64,000 nucleotides of DNA from Pomphorhynchus laevis (GCA_012934845.2 WNNJ02003841.1:62001-126000); one strand, 5' to 3'; shown: positions 21,520 to 32,262, counted from the first letter of the stretch. Made by a program: numbers and translations. The notes: generated by a model from the letters alone, not told the origin.

Positions 21520-22440
21520 TAAAGATTTGGTCGATCATTAGAAGTCCTGCTGATCGAGTATCGTTACAAAATGATCTAAACTCCCTGATCAAGTGGTGCG
21601 ATTCTACCGGACTACGGTTGAATGTTGATAAATGTGTCCTCATGCAACTAGGTCGCCCTATTGAAACTCTAAGGTACTTTATTGGAGATATGGTCTTAAA
21701 GGAAGTGTCTCATCATAAGGATTTAGGGATTATTGTTCATAGATCCTTGAAAACAAAGTTGAACACCGACTTCTTTCTAGGTAAAGCTACTAGGGCGTTA
21801 TATTGTATTAAAAATGCATTCCTCAGGTTAAGCTGTCACATGTTCAAGAGGTTATTCATCTCCATCGTCAGGCCACACTTGGAGTACTGCATTCAGGCTT
21901 GTTTCCCTGTCACTAAGCAAGAACTATTAGACCTGGAGTCTATTCTTAGGCGCGGATCGAGGCTCTGTATTGGCTTAAGTGGTATTGACTATTATGTACG
22001 TCTAAGTCGTATTGGGATGTTGTCGGTACGTGAGAGGTTCATATCCTTGGAAATGCTATGTATATGGCATATGTCGAATGATGTGGTAGGTTATCCCACC
22101 GATGTAATCACTAGGCGGGTAGATCAGTTGCGGGGACATAGCAGAGTCTTGTATAAATTTAGATTTGGCAGATTACCAAAAGTGTATAGACTCTCAAGAA
22201 GAGGAATTAACATGTGGAATTCGTTGTCTGAGGAAGTCGTTGCAGCCCCCAGTTTGAGAACGTTTAAATCACGATGCTACAAATGGATACATGAACAATG
22301 CCGCCATTCAACACTACCACTGGAATACCCTAATTAGCTACGTTGACTGACCATTTGCTTTTGTTTTATTTTTTTTTGGACTCTGCCTGAATAGCCTTTT
22401 GGCTTTGGTATGTATTGGAATAATAATAAATATCATCCAT
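21478..22440 (+). mobile_element. CR1-like LINE, 5'-truncated, intact C-terminal frame
   Basis: From the A-F-A-D-D-L-K-I-W-S catalytic motif at about 21,503, one frame runs uninterrupted to the stop at 22,337: LRLNVDKCVLMQLGRP, then HHKDLGIIVHRSL, VRPHLEYCIQACFP and RRGINMWNSLSEEV. These are the hallmarks of the RT thumb and C-terminal part of CR1-like LINEs. About 275 residues remain open, suggesting a young truncated insertion. A 3' tail with TGTATTGGAATAATAATAAA follows. Confidence 0.88.
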
Positions 22441-22689
22441 ATAAGTGAAGTCCTTGTCAGTCATTGAAACCCCCGAACACGAAACGTTCGACATGAAAAA
22501 AACGATTATATATAATTTTCCAATAATGATTTTGATAATATTGATGATTTTAAATTTCCACTATCGTCTAAATATAATTCAAATATTTATTGTATAATTA
22601 TATTTTTATATAAAATTATTATATGCCGACTTCCAAGAGACCTGAAGCTTGTAAGGAAGCATCACATCGAATAAAAAACAGAGGAAAAA

Positions 22690-22910
22690 ACGAAAAAAAA
22701 CCAAGAGTTCACGAGGTCAAGCTTTAGGCGTTCTTTGAATTGCGCAGCAGAAGAGCTGTTGATCACACCAGGTGATAATCAATTTCATCGTTTACAGACG
22801 CGATCCATCACTGTCGTACAATTTGTTCGATGCTTTGAGCGATGCTTTAAACATAGCTCGTGTCCACGTAACATTGAGGATTCACGAAGACAGAACCGCT
22901 GCTTACATGA
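22690..22910 (-). mobile_element. CR1-like LINE C-terminal fragment
   Basis: The minus strand reads GHELCLKHRSKHRTNC, then a degenerate VMDRVCKR block and VINSSSAAQFKERLKLDL. This matches the F-x-x-R-V-x-x-x-W-N-S-L-P...F-K-x-R-L ending of CR1-like RTs. Frame changes are present. Confidence 0.65.
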
Positions 22911-22926
22911 ATAGTTAGACACGCGT

Positions 22927-22992
22927 AGTGCTATCCACACTAGTAATTTTGATGGATAGCACTGATGAGCTATCAGTGCTATCCACACTAAT
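22927..22992. repeat. Short palindrome with flanking duplicate
   Basis: GGATAGCACTGAT (22,954-22,966) pairs with ATCAGTGCTATCC (22,972-22,984). AGTGCTATCCACACTA also occurs directly repeated at about 22,927 and 22,975. It joins a LINE fragment to a Penelope-like fragment. Confidence 0.8.
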
Positions 22993-23185
22993 GGAGACTC
23001 AAAATTTATAGTGTCCAGTTGCAATTACGTGGTCAGCAACATGAGAATTAGCCGTTGGGCGAATTACTGCTCTATGTTCCCGTATTCTGACTTTTAGGTC
23101 GCGACCTGTTTCGCCAATGTAAACAGCGTCACTATCCCGACACGCTAATTCGTAAATAAGCCAGATCAAGATAAAATTCATTCGA
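22985..23185 (-). mobile_element. Penelope-like GIY-YIG fragment
   Basis: The minus-strand frame encodes LIYELACRDSDAVYIGETGR, then RDLKVRIREHRAVI and HVADHVIATGHYKF, an intact-looking GIY-YIG core (Y...Y-I-G, R, E-H). It is about 90% similar to the copy at 21.0-21.3 kb. No RT accompanies it. Confidence 0.8.
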
Positions 23186-23189
23186 CCAT

Positions 23190-23965
23190 GAATTTAAGAT
23201 TATGATCAATGATAGAAATCGATTGTGGCGTGTATCCCATTGCAACACTGCGGCGCTTCACGAGTATAAAACTCTTCGCAACCTCTGCAACAAACTAAAG
23301 CGCTCAAAAAGAATATAATTTGAACAAAAAATTTCTTATAATATTATAAGGTCACCTAAACGTTATTGGGCATATGTAAAACATGGTTGTACCTTATCTT
23401 CCATGATTAAGTGTGTTTGCTCGGAATCTTGTGATTAAGTTGACAAGAATGCTATTGACGAAGCTCTTTCTAACAGTTTTGTAGTACATCCATCCTCGCA
23501 ACAAAATTTTGACCAGATACAGTATTCACCCACTGTCGCACATTATTGCTCTATCCTTATGTTCTTACATATTTAATCGAAGTTAAATATTTCTATCTCT
23601 ACAGGATCAGATCGTATATTTTCCTCTCTTTCGTGTGCTCTATCACACATTATTGCATCAAGCCTATGTAATTATTTAATCGAAGTCTACAATATTCGTA
23701 GATTCCTGATGATTAGAAATAGGCAATTATTGTGCCTATTGCAAAGAAGCAGTAACAACTGATTTTTTTTCAGAGTTTAGACCTATTAGTCTCAAAAGCG
23801 TTATTTTTAAAATCATGGATAGGGTCATTGCTTAGATATTGCGTTACCATATTAACTGCTATCGAATTCTTGATGATTCTCAACACGGCTTCCGACCTTG
23901 TCGCTCATGCCTAACTTATCTATCGAAGGCTCGTGAATGAGTTTTTCTGTGTAAGAAGAATGTGA
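23190..23965 (+). mobile_element. CR1-like LINE, endonuclease-RT linker and RT start
   Basis: The plus strand, over several frames, reads INDRNRLWR, then KLKRSKRI...FEQKISYNI, RSPKRYWAYVKHGC, and after a diverged stretch PISLKSVIFKIMDR and DDSQHGFRP. These are the linker and RT motifs 0-2 of CR1-like LINEs. It ends abruptly where an opposite-strand fragment begins. Confidence 0.75.
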
Positions 23966-23989
23966 AATTGTTGCACACAATCGAGATCC

Positions 23990-24605
23990 TCGTTTGAGTA
24001 TATTATCGAGTGAATTTATCTCCTCTTTAGTACATAAAAATGTTGACTGTACTCGATGCGAGGACGAACCAATGTATTATAAAGAATGTTAAAACACTAG
24101 ACAGGCAGGAATTTGAATCATTTAAAAAAATAAAGAACATGCCGTCCCTTCGAACACAGTATGTCCGTATTCATGCGAGTCTTGAGAGATGACTGAACAA
24201 TTGTGACAAGGTCACGCGTGTGAGTCACTGTGCACACGATACTAGGGCCTAACATGTAACTAGTACGTATATTACTTCGACCAAAATCCAAATGAATACA
24301 CTTACCTACATTTAGTGTGAGTCTGGTTCGAACATTCCATTCGTAAATAATATTTAAATCCCATTGTAATGCATTTATATCGCTGCTGGATAAAATTCCA
24401 GACAAGATCTTAAGGTCATCGGCAAAAGCCAAATACGAAAAATGCATTTGTTTTACCAACGTATTTAGGTAGATATTAAAAAAATAATGGGCCTAAAACA
24501 GTACCTTGATATACACCTGACGCAACCGAACGAGGTAATGACAAGCTTGTTCCCACAAACACGATAATAATGCTGCGCTAGAAATGTATAAAGCCAATTA
24601 ACGAG
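23990..24605 (-). mobile_element. CR1-like LINE RT fragment, opposite orientation
   Basis: The minus strand reads SGVYQGTVLGPLFF, then YLAFADDLKILSGILSSSD and LTLNVGKCIHLDFGRS. This is RT motifs B to D, downstream of the motifs in the preceding plus-strand piece. The two halves face each other. Confidence 0.8.
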
Positions 24606-24651
24606 TATCGAATTCCACTGAACGATATATAAGTCGAACAAAATGGAACTT

Positions 24652-24682
24652 AGATCTCAAACTTAAAAAAGTTTGAGATCTA
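24652..24682. repeat. Perfect short palindrome
   Basis: AGATCTCAAACTT and its reverse complement are separated by a few A residues, at the join between the LINE fragment and the 13-bp array. Confidence 0.85.
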
Positions 24683-24697
24683 AAGTAAATACATATA

Positions 24698-24803
24698 CAT
24701 CGACGACAACCATCGACGACAACCATCGACGACAACCATCGACGACAACCATCGACGACAACAATCGACGACAACAATCGACGACAAACAATCGACGACA
24801 ACC
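24698..24803 (+). repeat. 13-bp tandem repeat, eight copies
   Basis: Units are CATCGACGACAAC, with the last three starting AATCGACG. It lies just before the ORF1 region of the near-complete LINE and may be part of its 5' leader. Confidence 0.92.
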
Positions 24804-25117
24804 ATCGCTTGAAAAATTGATTGAAATACATTCTTACAAGTTTATGGGAGGACGTAAGAAAACAACTAAGACCGACCAACTATGGACAACTGTAAGTACA
24901 GTGCTCGATACACGACTGCAGCGTCTGGACAACAATCACCTGCGACAAGAATAAGGCTAAAGAAGACTTCGTATGTGGTTTTTGTGCCAACAAACTAATA
25001 TGCAACCTTTCCAATAAGCACATATCAACATCCAACACGTCAACTCAAACTACCCCCGTCGTTTCTAATGTCCTTTCTCCACCCACCGACCCTGCCACCA
25101 TATACTCTTCCCATTCC

Positions 25118-25867
25118 ATGTCATTTTCACTCCCCGACACCCCACGTCCCGTCCTTCCTGTCTCGTTTCTCAATAACTTGCATCCATCAATCAAAATCAC
25201 CTCCACCAACCTCCACTATCCTTCCACTCATAACCTTTCCTCACATCGATTGCCACCCTCTTTATTATCATTATCCTCTATGTCTCCCGTCGTCAAACCA
25301 AATCCCTCCAAATCATCAACTGCCAGCTCTTCTATCGTGATCTCACCTACTCACGTCAGTCGTCCTCCTTTACGGAAGCGCTTTGCTTCTCGCGATCGTT
25401 GCGTCATTGTTACTAACATCACGCCTTCTAACTCCTTATCTCCACAAGCACGTCTGGACCACGATGTTTCCGCCTTCAGATCCATCCTCTCGTCTATTGT
25501 TCCTGCGGATAAACCATCCTTTTTCAAGGACATTTCTCCTGTCGCATTCATCCGTCTAAACAAATCTTCTCAATCTAATCCTTCCCAGCCCCCTCTCCTA
25601 AAAATTGTTTTCAAGCATCGCTCTCACGCGTCTTCTGTCCTCTCTCAACGATTCAAACTCATGTCATCTTCAACCACTCGAATTTTCCCCGATCGCGCCC
25701 CTTCCGAAATCGCTCAAATCTCTTCAGCCCGCATCGAAAAACGCCGTCGCGAGGAAAACGGCGAAACATCACTCGCCATCCGAAACATTGACGGAAATTT
25801 CCAAGTTGTCCACACCCATCCAAAAACTCGATGGCGCTCCATCTCTCCTATGTGTCTTCTCCACTAG
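25118..25867 (+). CDS. LINE ORF1 protein
   Basis: This is a 249-residue frame from the first ATG. The frame is open upstream to about 24,955 and there includes FVCGFC, half of a Cys-pair zinc finger whose other half survives in the 13.5-kb copy, so the original start was probably earlier. The first 90 residues are Pro/Ser/Thr-rich. Residues about 95-215 (RCVIVTNITPSNSLSP, PLLKIVFKHRSHASSVL) look like an RRM-type nucleic-acid-binding fold, as expected for a LINE ORF1p; this is inference. A basic segment (EKRRREENGE) follows. It overlaps ORF2 by 37 nt. Confidence 0.78.
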   Translation: MSFSLPDTPRPVLPVSFLNNLHPSIKITSTNLHYPSTHNLSSHRLPPSLLSLSSMSPVVKPNPSKSSTASSSIVISPTHVSRPPLRKRFASRDRCVIVTNITPSNSLSPQARLDHDVSAFRSILSSIVPADKPSFFKDISPVAFIRLNKSSQSNPSQPPLLKIVFKHRSHASSVLSQRFKLMSSSTTRIFPDRAPSEIAQISSARIEKRRREENGETSLAIRNIDGNFQVVHTHPKTRWRSISPMCLLH

Positions 25868-28727
25868 TCTCTTTCGCCACAGCACACGGTTTCCGCCTCG
25901 GTCTCCTCAACACTAGATATATTCTCAATAAATCCGATCTTATCCTCAACCTATTCACCAAGCAATCCATCGATCTCTTCTGCCTCACCGAATCCTGGCA
26001 CTCAGATTCCGACGACCTTTCCATTCGCCGTCTGCTCTCTGCCGGTTGCTCCCTAGTCGAATCCGCCCGCCCCCTCAGCTCATGCCCTTCTAAATCCTCT
26101 AATCATGGCGGCATCGTCGCATTCGTGCGTCACCCAGCGTCTCTTCGCAAAATCAATCCCCCTTTCAGTCCTTGCTCTTTTGAATTGCTCACTTGTCGTT
26201 ATTCTAACCCGATCACTCTAGATCTCGCCATTGTATACCGTCCTGGTTCATCAGCTCCTACAGCCTTATTTTTTACCGAACTCGCTGACCTCCTTTCTCA
26301 TTGTTCTTTGTCCTCAATCCCTTCACTCGTTCTAGGCGACTTCAATATCCGCCTAGACCGCCCCTCTTCCACAGATTCCATCCGCTTCATCAACATTCTA
26401 TCCAACTACAATTACAAACTAATCTCCACTGCCCCCACACATATACTTGGCGGGGCACTCGACATCATCGCTGTCCCCAATCATTTTGCTGCCCACACCT
26501 CACTGTCCATCTCTGATCCTGGTCTATCCGATAACTTTCTTATCACCCTTGATCTCGCTCGCAACCACACCCCTCCTCACACACCTACAATCCTACGTCG
26601 CCCTTGGAGAAATCTTGACCTCTTCCTTCTCCGCTCTGCCTTACTCAAATCGTCTCTATCATTACCCACAATAACATATTCATCTCCTCACGATCTCGCC
26701 TTTCTTTTCGAATCTGAACTCACATCCACTCTCGATATTCTCTTGCCCTTCAAGTCTCACCCACACCGTCGCTTGCACCGTGCCCCATGGTTTGACATCC
26801 AATGCCTACTCTCAAAGCGTCGACTCCGCCATGCTTTTCGAGTCTATCACCGCTCTCTCAGACGCGATTTCCGCTCGATCACTCCGTCTTTCCGTGATTC
26901 CTATCTTGCTCTTCGCCGGTCTCATCTCAACCTACTACGTACCAAATGCAACTCCTTCTGGCAGCATAAAATCATCACTTCATTCAACTCTAAGACTCTC
27001 TGGCATACTTTTAACTCAATCCTGGCTCGTTCCTCTACGCCTTGCAACATCAATGCTAATGATTATTCGTCATTTCTCCAGACTAAAGTATCCACGCTGC
27101 TCTCTCACACCCCGGTCTCCATCCTATCCCACTCTGCCCAGTCTACTCTCATCCTTCCGGAACTCTTTCATCTTCTCCCTGTATCACCTACAGAAGTATC
27201 ATCTGTCCTCATGTCCTTGCCCAACAAAACCTCACCTGCCGATCCCTTGCCTACCCACATAATAAAATCTATATGCTCATCGATATACCCATTTCTCACA
27301 ACCTTGTTTAACTCGTCCATCCGCAGTCGTATCTTCCATTCACACTGGAAATCCGCAATCGTTCGTCCCCTCCTTAAGAAACAATCGCTCGACCCCTCCC
27401 TTCCTTCTAGCTATCGCCCCATTTCACTACTCCCTACTCTTTCAAAGCTCTTAGAACGCCTCATCTTAATACAAATCAACGCTTATCTCTCCTCATCCAA
27501 TCTGTACCCTCCTTTCCAATCCGCTTTCCGTTCTAATCACTCGACAGAAATCGCATGCATAAAAGTGTACCACGACTTACTCATTTCTCGAGACAAGGCT
27601 CTATATAGTGTTCTCATCTCCCTCGACCTCTTCTTCGCATTCGACATTGTCGACCACTCCGTCCTCCTTTCTCGCCTTCGTTATGATTACGGATTTTCTT
27701 CCTCCTCCGTAGCATTGTTCGCCTCATATCTATCCGACCGTTCCTTTCGCGTCTGTTCTAATTCATCATCATCCCCTCCCATCCCTATTTTTTGCGGGGT
27801 CCCACAAGGTTCAGTCCTAGGTTACCTGCTTTTCTCTCTTTTGCTTGGTGATCTCTCTCCATTTATCAAACCTTACTCTTTTAACGTCATGCAATACGCC
27901 GATGACATTCTAATCTATGCTCATGCACCCGCACATCGCATACACGATATCGGCATTTCTGCCTCCAACTGTCTTTCTTCTATCTACAAACGTCTCTCCA
28001 ATCTCCATCTCGTTCGAAACCCCGAAAAGCCAAAATAATGTGGATCCGTCCCCGTAAACCAAACATATCTCCTCCCATTGTATCTTTTGCCTCATCGATC
28101 ATCCCTATAGTCCACAATCTCACTTTCTTAGGCTTCCATTTCGATGATCACCTTTCCTTTAAACCCTTCGTCCGTGACAAGGTCCGCTCGTCTAACTTAA
28201 TTCTCCGTGACATCCGCCGTATCCGCCCCCTTATCGACTTCCGTTCTTGTATGTATCTTCTTTCATCGCTTCTTTTCCCTAAAATCGATTACTGCCTTAG
28301 CCGTTTCGCCAATTCTACAAAATCCATCATCATACCCCTACAACGAATAATCAACACCGCCGTTCGAGTGCTCTTTCGTCTCCGTCGCTTCGACCACACA
28401 TCCACATATTTTGCCCAACTCTCCTGGCCCATCATCCACATCCGCATCAAACTCCGCCTTCTTCTCGTTACTTTTCGTCTCATCGCTGTCGGCTCTCCAT
28501 CGTTCATCACCCTTCCTTTCTTAGACGATACTCGCCCCACCTCGCTATCGCTTCGTTCCTGTCATACCCTCTTACTCCAAGTTCCTAATTACTCCAACAA
28601 CTACGGTCTCCGATCCTTCCTCGTCGCCGCCTCACTCGCCTGGAATCAACTCCCTCTCGACGTCCGCCGCGCTCCCTCCTTTATCACATTCAAACGCCTC
28701 CTCCGTTCACACCTTCTCGACACCTGA
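25831..28727 (+). CDS. LINE ORF2 (APE endonuclease plus reverse transcriptase), one frameshift
   Basis: Frame one, 25,831-28,038, encodes about 735 residues. The endonuclease motifs are TESWH, IVYRPGSS, VLGDFNIRLDRP and LDIIAVPN; the terminal S-D-H site reads S-D-N. RT motifs are SSYRPISLLPTLSKL, ISLDLFFAFDIVDHSVL, CGVPQGSVLG and MQYADDILIY. A one-base loss at about 28,036 (AAATAATG where related copies have AAATTATG) moves the frame. The remaining 229 residues, 28,038-28,727, give the C-terminal domain ending in RLLRSHLLDT. The protein nicks target DNA and copies the element RNA. The copy is inactive as it stands. Confidence 0.88.
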
Positions 28728-28756
28728 TTCAGTCTTGTTTTGTAGTGGTCATGTAA

Positions 28757-28772
28757 GCGTGCGCTGTCACGC
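28757..28772 (+). promoter_or_regulatory. LINE 3'-tail hairpin
   Basis: GCGTG/CACGC around a 6-nt loop, placed 30-45 nt after the ORF2 stop. It is also present at 15,421-15,436 and 10,369-10,385, where a changed base still allows a G-U pair. L2-like LINEs are known to use 3' stem-loops for RT recognition, so that role is likely here. Confidence 0.65.
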
Positions 28773-28809
28773 ATTTGCCACGTTAAAATAAATCCTTTTT
28801 TTGATAACA

Positions 28810-30478
28810 CCAATTATGTACATAAAATTACAAGTAATTATTTAAAGTTACGAAATTTATATAATATCTGGCAAGCATTGATTTCCTCGATCCTCAATGT
28901 ACTTATTCATGTTTGATACAATCGGTTTTGTATGTAAACATACTTCATGAGCATAATTCAGAAATTGCCATCCTTATGTCGAAAGTATCCTCTTTAATTA
29001 AAAAAATTTCAGCATGCTATGTTAAAAACATTTCCACATGTCTAGATAGCCGATTTTATCTTTTACACCCGTAGAGGTGTAGAAATTTTTAATCATTCAT
29101 CAAATTCAGACTCAGATAACTTGTGCTCGAAGCACATTCATGACACTCATTAGTACAAGGACACCCGCGAACACAAAACCACCGAGAAATCGGTAGTCTA
29201 GTTAAGACAAATTTCCAAAAAGTTCAATAATATAATAGACCACGTGAGAATGGCTTTATTATGGCTAAGTACCCAAAGGCAAAACACTATTTAGCTGCGT
29301 AAAATTCACCAATCGGATATGTAAAGCTTATGAATACATCACATTAAGTTATAAAAAATAAGATATATGACGATAATTAGTAACTGCTATCATTGCAAAA
29401 TAACTTTTGTCTTTTATAGTGTACAAATCGAATTCCGTCTGAGACATGAATTCAATTATGATTTTCAAAGGACTACAAGATATTGTGAGATAGTGCTGAC
29501 GTTGTTTGTTAAGGGCTCTACAAAGAAAAATTTAAGCAAAGATTAGCCACGAAGAACCGTACACTTCTTTGTGAAATTGTGTAAAGCTAAACGATTTATA
29601 GTTTTTGACATCAAAAGCATATGTTTCGTTGAGGTAACCTTGACTGAATGTCTCGAAACAGTGAAAACATATTCTTCCTTAGAAACTAACTATTTAGCTC
29701 ATTTTCAGGAACTCTAAAACAAAAACTTAAAAGATAAATTACTATAAATATATTATAAATGTTGAAATATTTATAACCTTAAATTTATAATATAAATAAA
29801 TTTATAATATAAATAAATTTATAACTTTATAATATATATATATATTTAAAATTTATAATATAAATTATATAATTTATAATATAAAACAATATAATATAAA
29901 ATTTTGAGATATTGAACCTTTATAAGAATAGCAAAACTCCCAATGCAGGTCAACGTGATGTATCGTTAAATCGTTTTACGATTACATGAAACCCGTATTT
30001 GAACCGTTGATTGCAGGTAACTTAAAATACTATCCAGTATCATGGGATACTGGTAATGTCAGTTACTTCTAATACAACATGTAAAATAGCCCACTTGTAA
30101 TGCAAAGTATTCTGGTTCTATTGAATCTTATCATAACAAAAAGATGGATGATACATTCGTACCCACCACTTGAAAGTAGATAAGATTAAAAATCGGTAAT
30201 ATCACATAATTTTATTATATATATCTAGAAGGCTTTCTAAACTTTTAATGCTAAATTAAAAATTTTAATGCATAAATTTTAAGTAAGCGTTAGATATCCT
30301 AACGTTATATTTTGTGCATCGAAACATATCTTAAATGAATAGCTTATTCTATTTACTGTTTAAGAAGGTACCTGGCGCTTTACGGTTATCAAGTACTCAA
30401 TTTATTCAGTAAGATTAACTAGTTTAAAATTATTCAAAGAAAATAAAAAGTACGTTCATCAACGCTTAAGTAATGACA
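28810..30478. other. Intergenic stretch without a recognised gene
   Basis: Mixed-complexity DNA with frequent stops on all strands, and an ATTTATAATATAA-rich section at 29,760-29,910. No frame or splice pattern supports a gene. Confidence 0.5.
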
Positions 30479-30480
30479 AT

Positions 30481-31162
30481 CATAATCCACGCCTCATAAT
30501 CTACGCCTCATAATCCACGCCTCATAATCCACGCCTCATAATCCACGCCTCATAATCCACGCCTCATAATCCACGCCTCATAATCCACGCCTCATAATCC
30601 ACGCCTCATAATCCACGCCTCATAATCCACGCCTCATAATCCACGCCTCATAATCCACGCCTCATAATCCACGCCTCATAATCCACGCCTCATAATCCAC
30701 GCCTCATAATCCACGCCTCATAATCCACGCCTCATAATCCACGCCTCATAATCCACGCCTCATAATCCACGCCTCATAATCCACGCCTCATAATCCACGC
30801 CTCATAATCCACGCCTCATAATCCACGCCTCATAATCCACGCCTCATAATCCACGCCTCATAATCCACGCCTCATAATCCACGCCTCATAATCCACGCCT
30901 CATAATCCACGCCTCATAATCCACGCCTCATAATCCACGCCTCATAATCCACGCCTCATAATCCACGCCTCATAATCCACGCCTCATAATCCACGCCTCA
31001 TAATCCACGCCTCATAATCCACGCCTCATAATCCACGCCTCATAATCCACGCCTCATAATCCACGCCTCATAATCCACGCCTCATAATCCACGCCTCATA
31101 ATCCACGCCTCATAATCCACGCCTCATATTCCACGCCTCATATTCCACGCCTCAATCCACGC
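30481..31162. repeat. 14-bp minisatellite, about 48 copies
   Basis: The unit is CATAATCCACGCCT, almost perfectly homogeneous, with one early variant (CTACG) and ATTCC variants in the last units. The array ends eight bases before the palindromic terminus of a FLYWCH element. There are no spacers, so it is not a CRISPR array. Confidence 0.98.
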
Positions 31163-31174
31163 CGGCTGACCGGA

Positions 31175-31976
31175 AACTCGCCAATGGCGAGTTTCCGGTT
31201 TTTCGTCAAATTTTTTTGACCCGACAACTCGCCAACGTATAAAATAGGGAATCCCTTTTAAAACAAAAGAAAATGTAGATTTAAAATTTTAATTTTCGAA
31301 ATTCCAAGAGTTAAGGGCTTCTAAAAAAGTAAAAATATCTTCTTGATATAAGACAAAAACTCTTCTGAATAAAAAATAACCGTTCGACTTCCTGATGTTA
31401 ACCCAGAATCGTATTGAAGAAAACGAAAACCATTTAAAGTTGTCTGAAGTTCAAGAGGAATATCATTTTCGGGTCCAGGAGTATAATTGTCCCTTTCGTT
31501 TCTTATTTTCTTAGCATAGTCTCTCATGTTTTCAAAAGATGTTACCTTGGATAAGGTTTTTGTCTCTAAATTCTTTGTTTCGGATGTAAACACAGTTACA
31601 AACCTTTCATTTGATTCTTTGCAACGATTTAGAATGTTTTGGTTTGCTATAATTGCAGCATTTTTACCCTCATTAGAAGAGCATGTATGTGATTCTGCTG
31701 ATATAGGAGGCAGTGTGTCGTTTTTGATTGTAACCTGACCCTTGCAGTCCCTATACTTACACCTCCATCTGATCACATCTTCCTTTTTATTTGATATATG
31801 ATATAAAAACCCGTTATAGTCTAACATAGGTGCTCCTCTCTGCGTTTTAAAATATTTCATTTTTGGGGTTAAAAATTTTTTAAATATTTTTAAAAGGGAT
31901 TCCCTATTTTATACGTTGGCGAGTTTTCGGGTCAAAAAAAATTGACGAAAAACCGGAAACTCGCCATTGGCGAGTT
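31175..31976 (-). mobile_element. FLYWCH-encoding MULE-like element with palindromic terminal inverted repeats
   Basis: Both ends carry an inverted repeat of about 88 bp with only two mismatches (31,175-31,263 and 31,889-31,976). The tip AACTCGCCAATGGCGAGTT is itself a palindrome. The interior holds one gene with a FLYWCH zinc finger. At about 0.8 kb it lacks the catalytic transposase part, so it is non-autonomous. No clear target-site duplication is visible: the left flank is the 14-bp array and the right flank is a stray FLYWCH fragment. Confidence 0.82.
31321..31860 (-). CDS. FLYWCH zinc-finger protein, N-terminal part of a MULE-type transposase
   Basis: A 179-residue frame. Residues 1-62 form a FLYWCH finger: a T-Q-R-G start, GFLYHISNKKEDVIRWRC, then CKGQVTI and a closing H-T-C. 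Residues 130-165 (IPLELQTTLNGFRFLQYDSG) resemble the segment that precedes the DDE domain in FLYWCH-MULE transposases. The catalytic domain is absent. It fills most of the space between the inverted repeats, which suggests that the element carries only a DNA-binding protein. Domestication as a host gene is possible but unsupported. Confidence 0.75.
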   Translation of the reverse strand: MKYFKTQRGAPMLDYNGFLYHISNKKEDVIRWRCKYRDCKGQVTIKNDTLPPISAESHTCSSNEGKNAAIIANQNILNRCKESNERFVTVFTSETKNLETKTLSKVTSFENMRDYAKKIRNERDNYTPGPENDIPLELQTTLNGFRFLQYDSGLTSGSRTVIFYSEEFLSYIKKIFLLF

Positions 31977-32240
31977 ACACCTCCATCTGATCACATCTTC
32001 CTTGATGTAGCATCTTCTAATGCTGCCTTGATCCTTGCGGATCAAGGCAGCATTAGAAAACTTTATCCTTGGATTGCTCGTTACTAATATTTTGCTTTTG
32101 CTTTTAATGTATTTAGCTGAACAATGAGCGGGCAGAACTGTTTTTCCGGTCGAAGCCCTGTGTACATAATAATATATGATGATAAATTCATAAATAAATA
32201 TTTTATTAACAAAATACAACATTAGATAAAGAATATACAA
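31977..32240 (-). pseudogene. FLYWCH gene fragment outside the element, with hairpin
   Basis: Directly after the right terminus, ACACCTCCATCTGATCACAT repeats the internal FLYWCH sequence (31,759 onward; D-V-I-R-W-R-C on the minus strand) for about 28 bp. Then a perfect 20-nt-arm hairpin (32,010-32,055, loop TTGC) interrupts it. The remaining minus-strand frame has no recognised domain. Confidence 0.5.
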
Positions 32241-32262
32241 AAACTAGATCTAGGATAAATTG

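Larger units (their letters stand above)
24830..28805 (+). mobile_element. Near-complete LINE of the L2/Daphne/CR1 type
   Basis: It carries a leader, ORF1 (zinc-finger remnant plus Pro/Ser-rich region), ORF2 (APE endonuclease and reverse transcriptase) and a 3' tail with hairpin and CACGTTAAAATAAATCC. The sense strand is strikingly pyrimidine-rich and clearly less AT-rich than its surroundings. It is damaged only by small frame changes: one near 24,945 before ORF1, one at about 28,036 in ORF2. The 5' limit is approximate. It is the reference for at least seven fragments in the window. Confidence 0.9.

Noticed and set aside
22954-22984. CTGATGAG as a possible second hammerhead
   Set aside because: It is part of a simple palindrome; there is no stem II followed by GAAA and no cleavage triplet.
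30481-31162. CRISPR-like array
   Set aside because: The units are contiguous with no spacers, and the genome is eukaryotic. It is a minisatellite.
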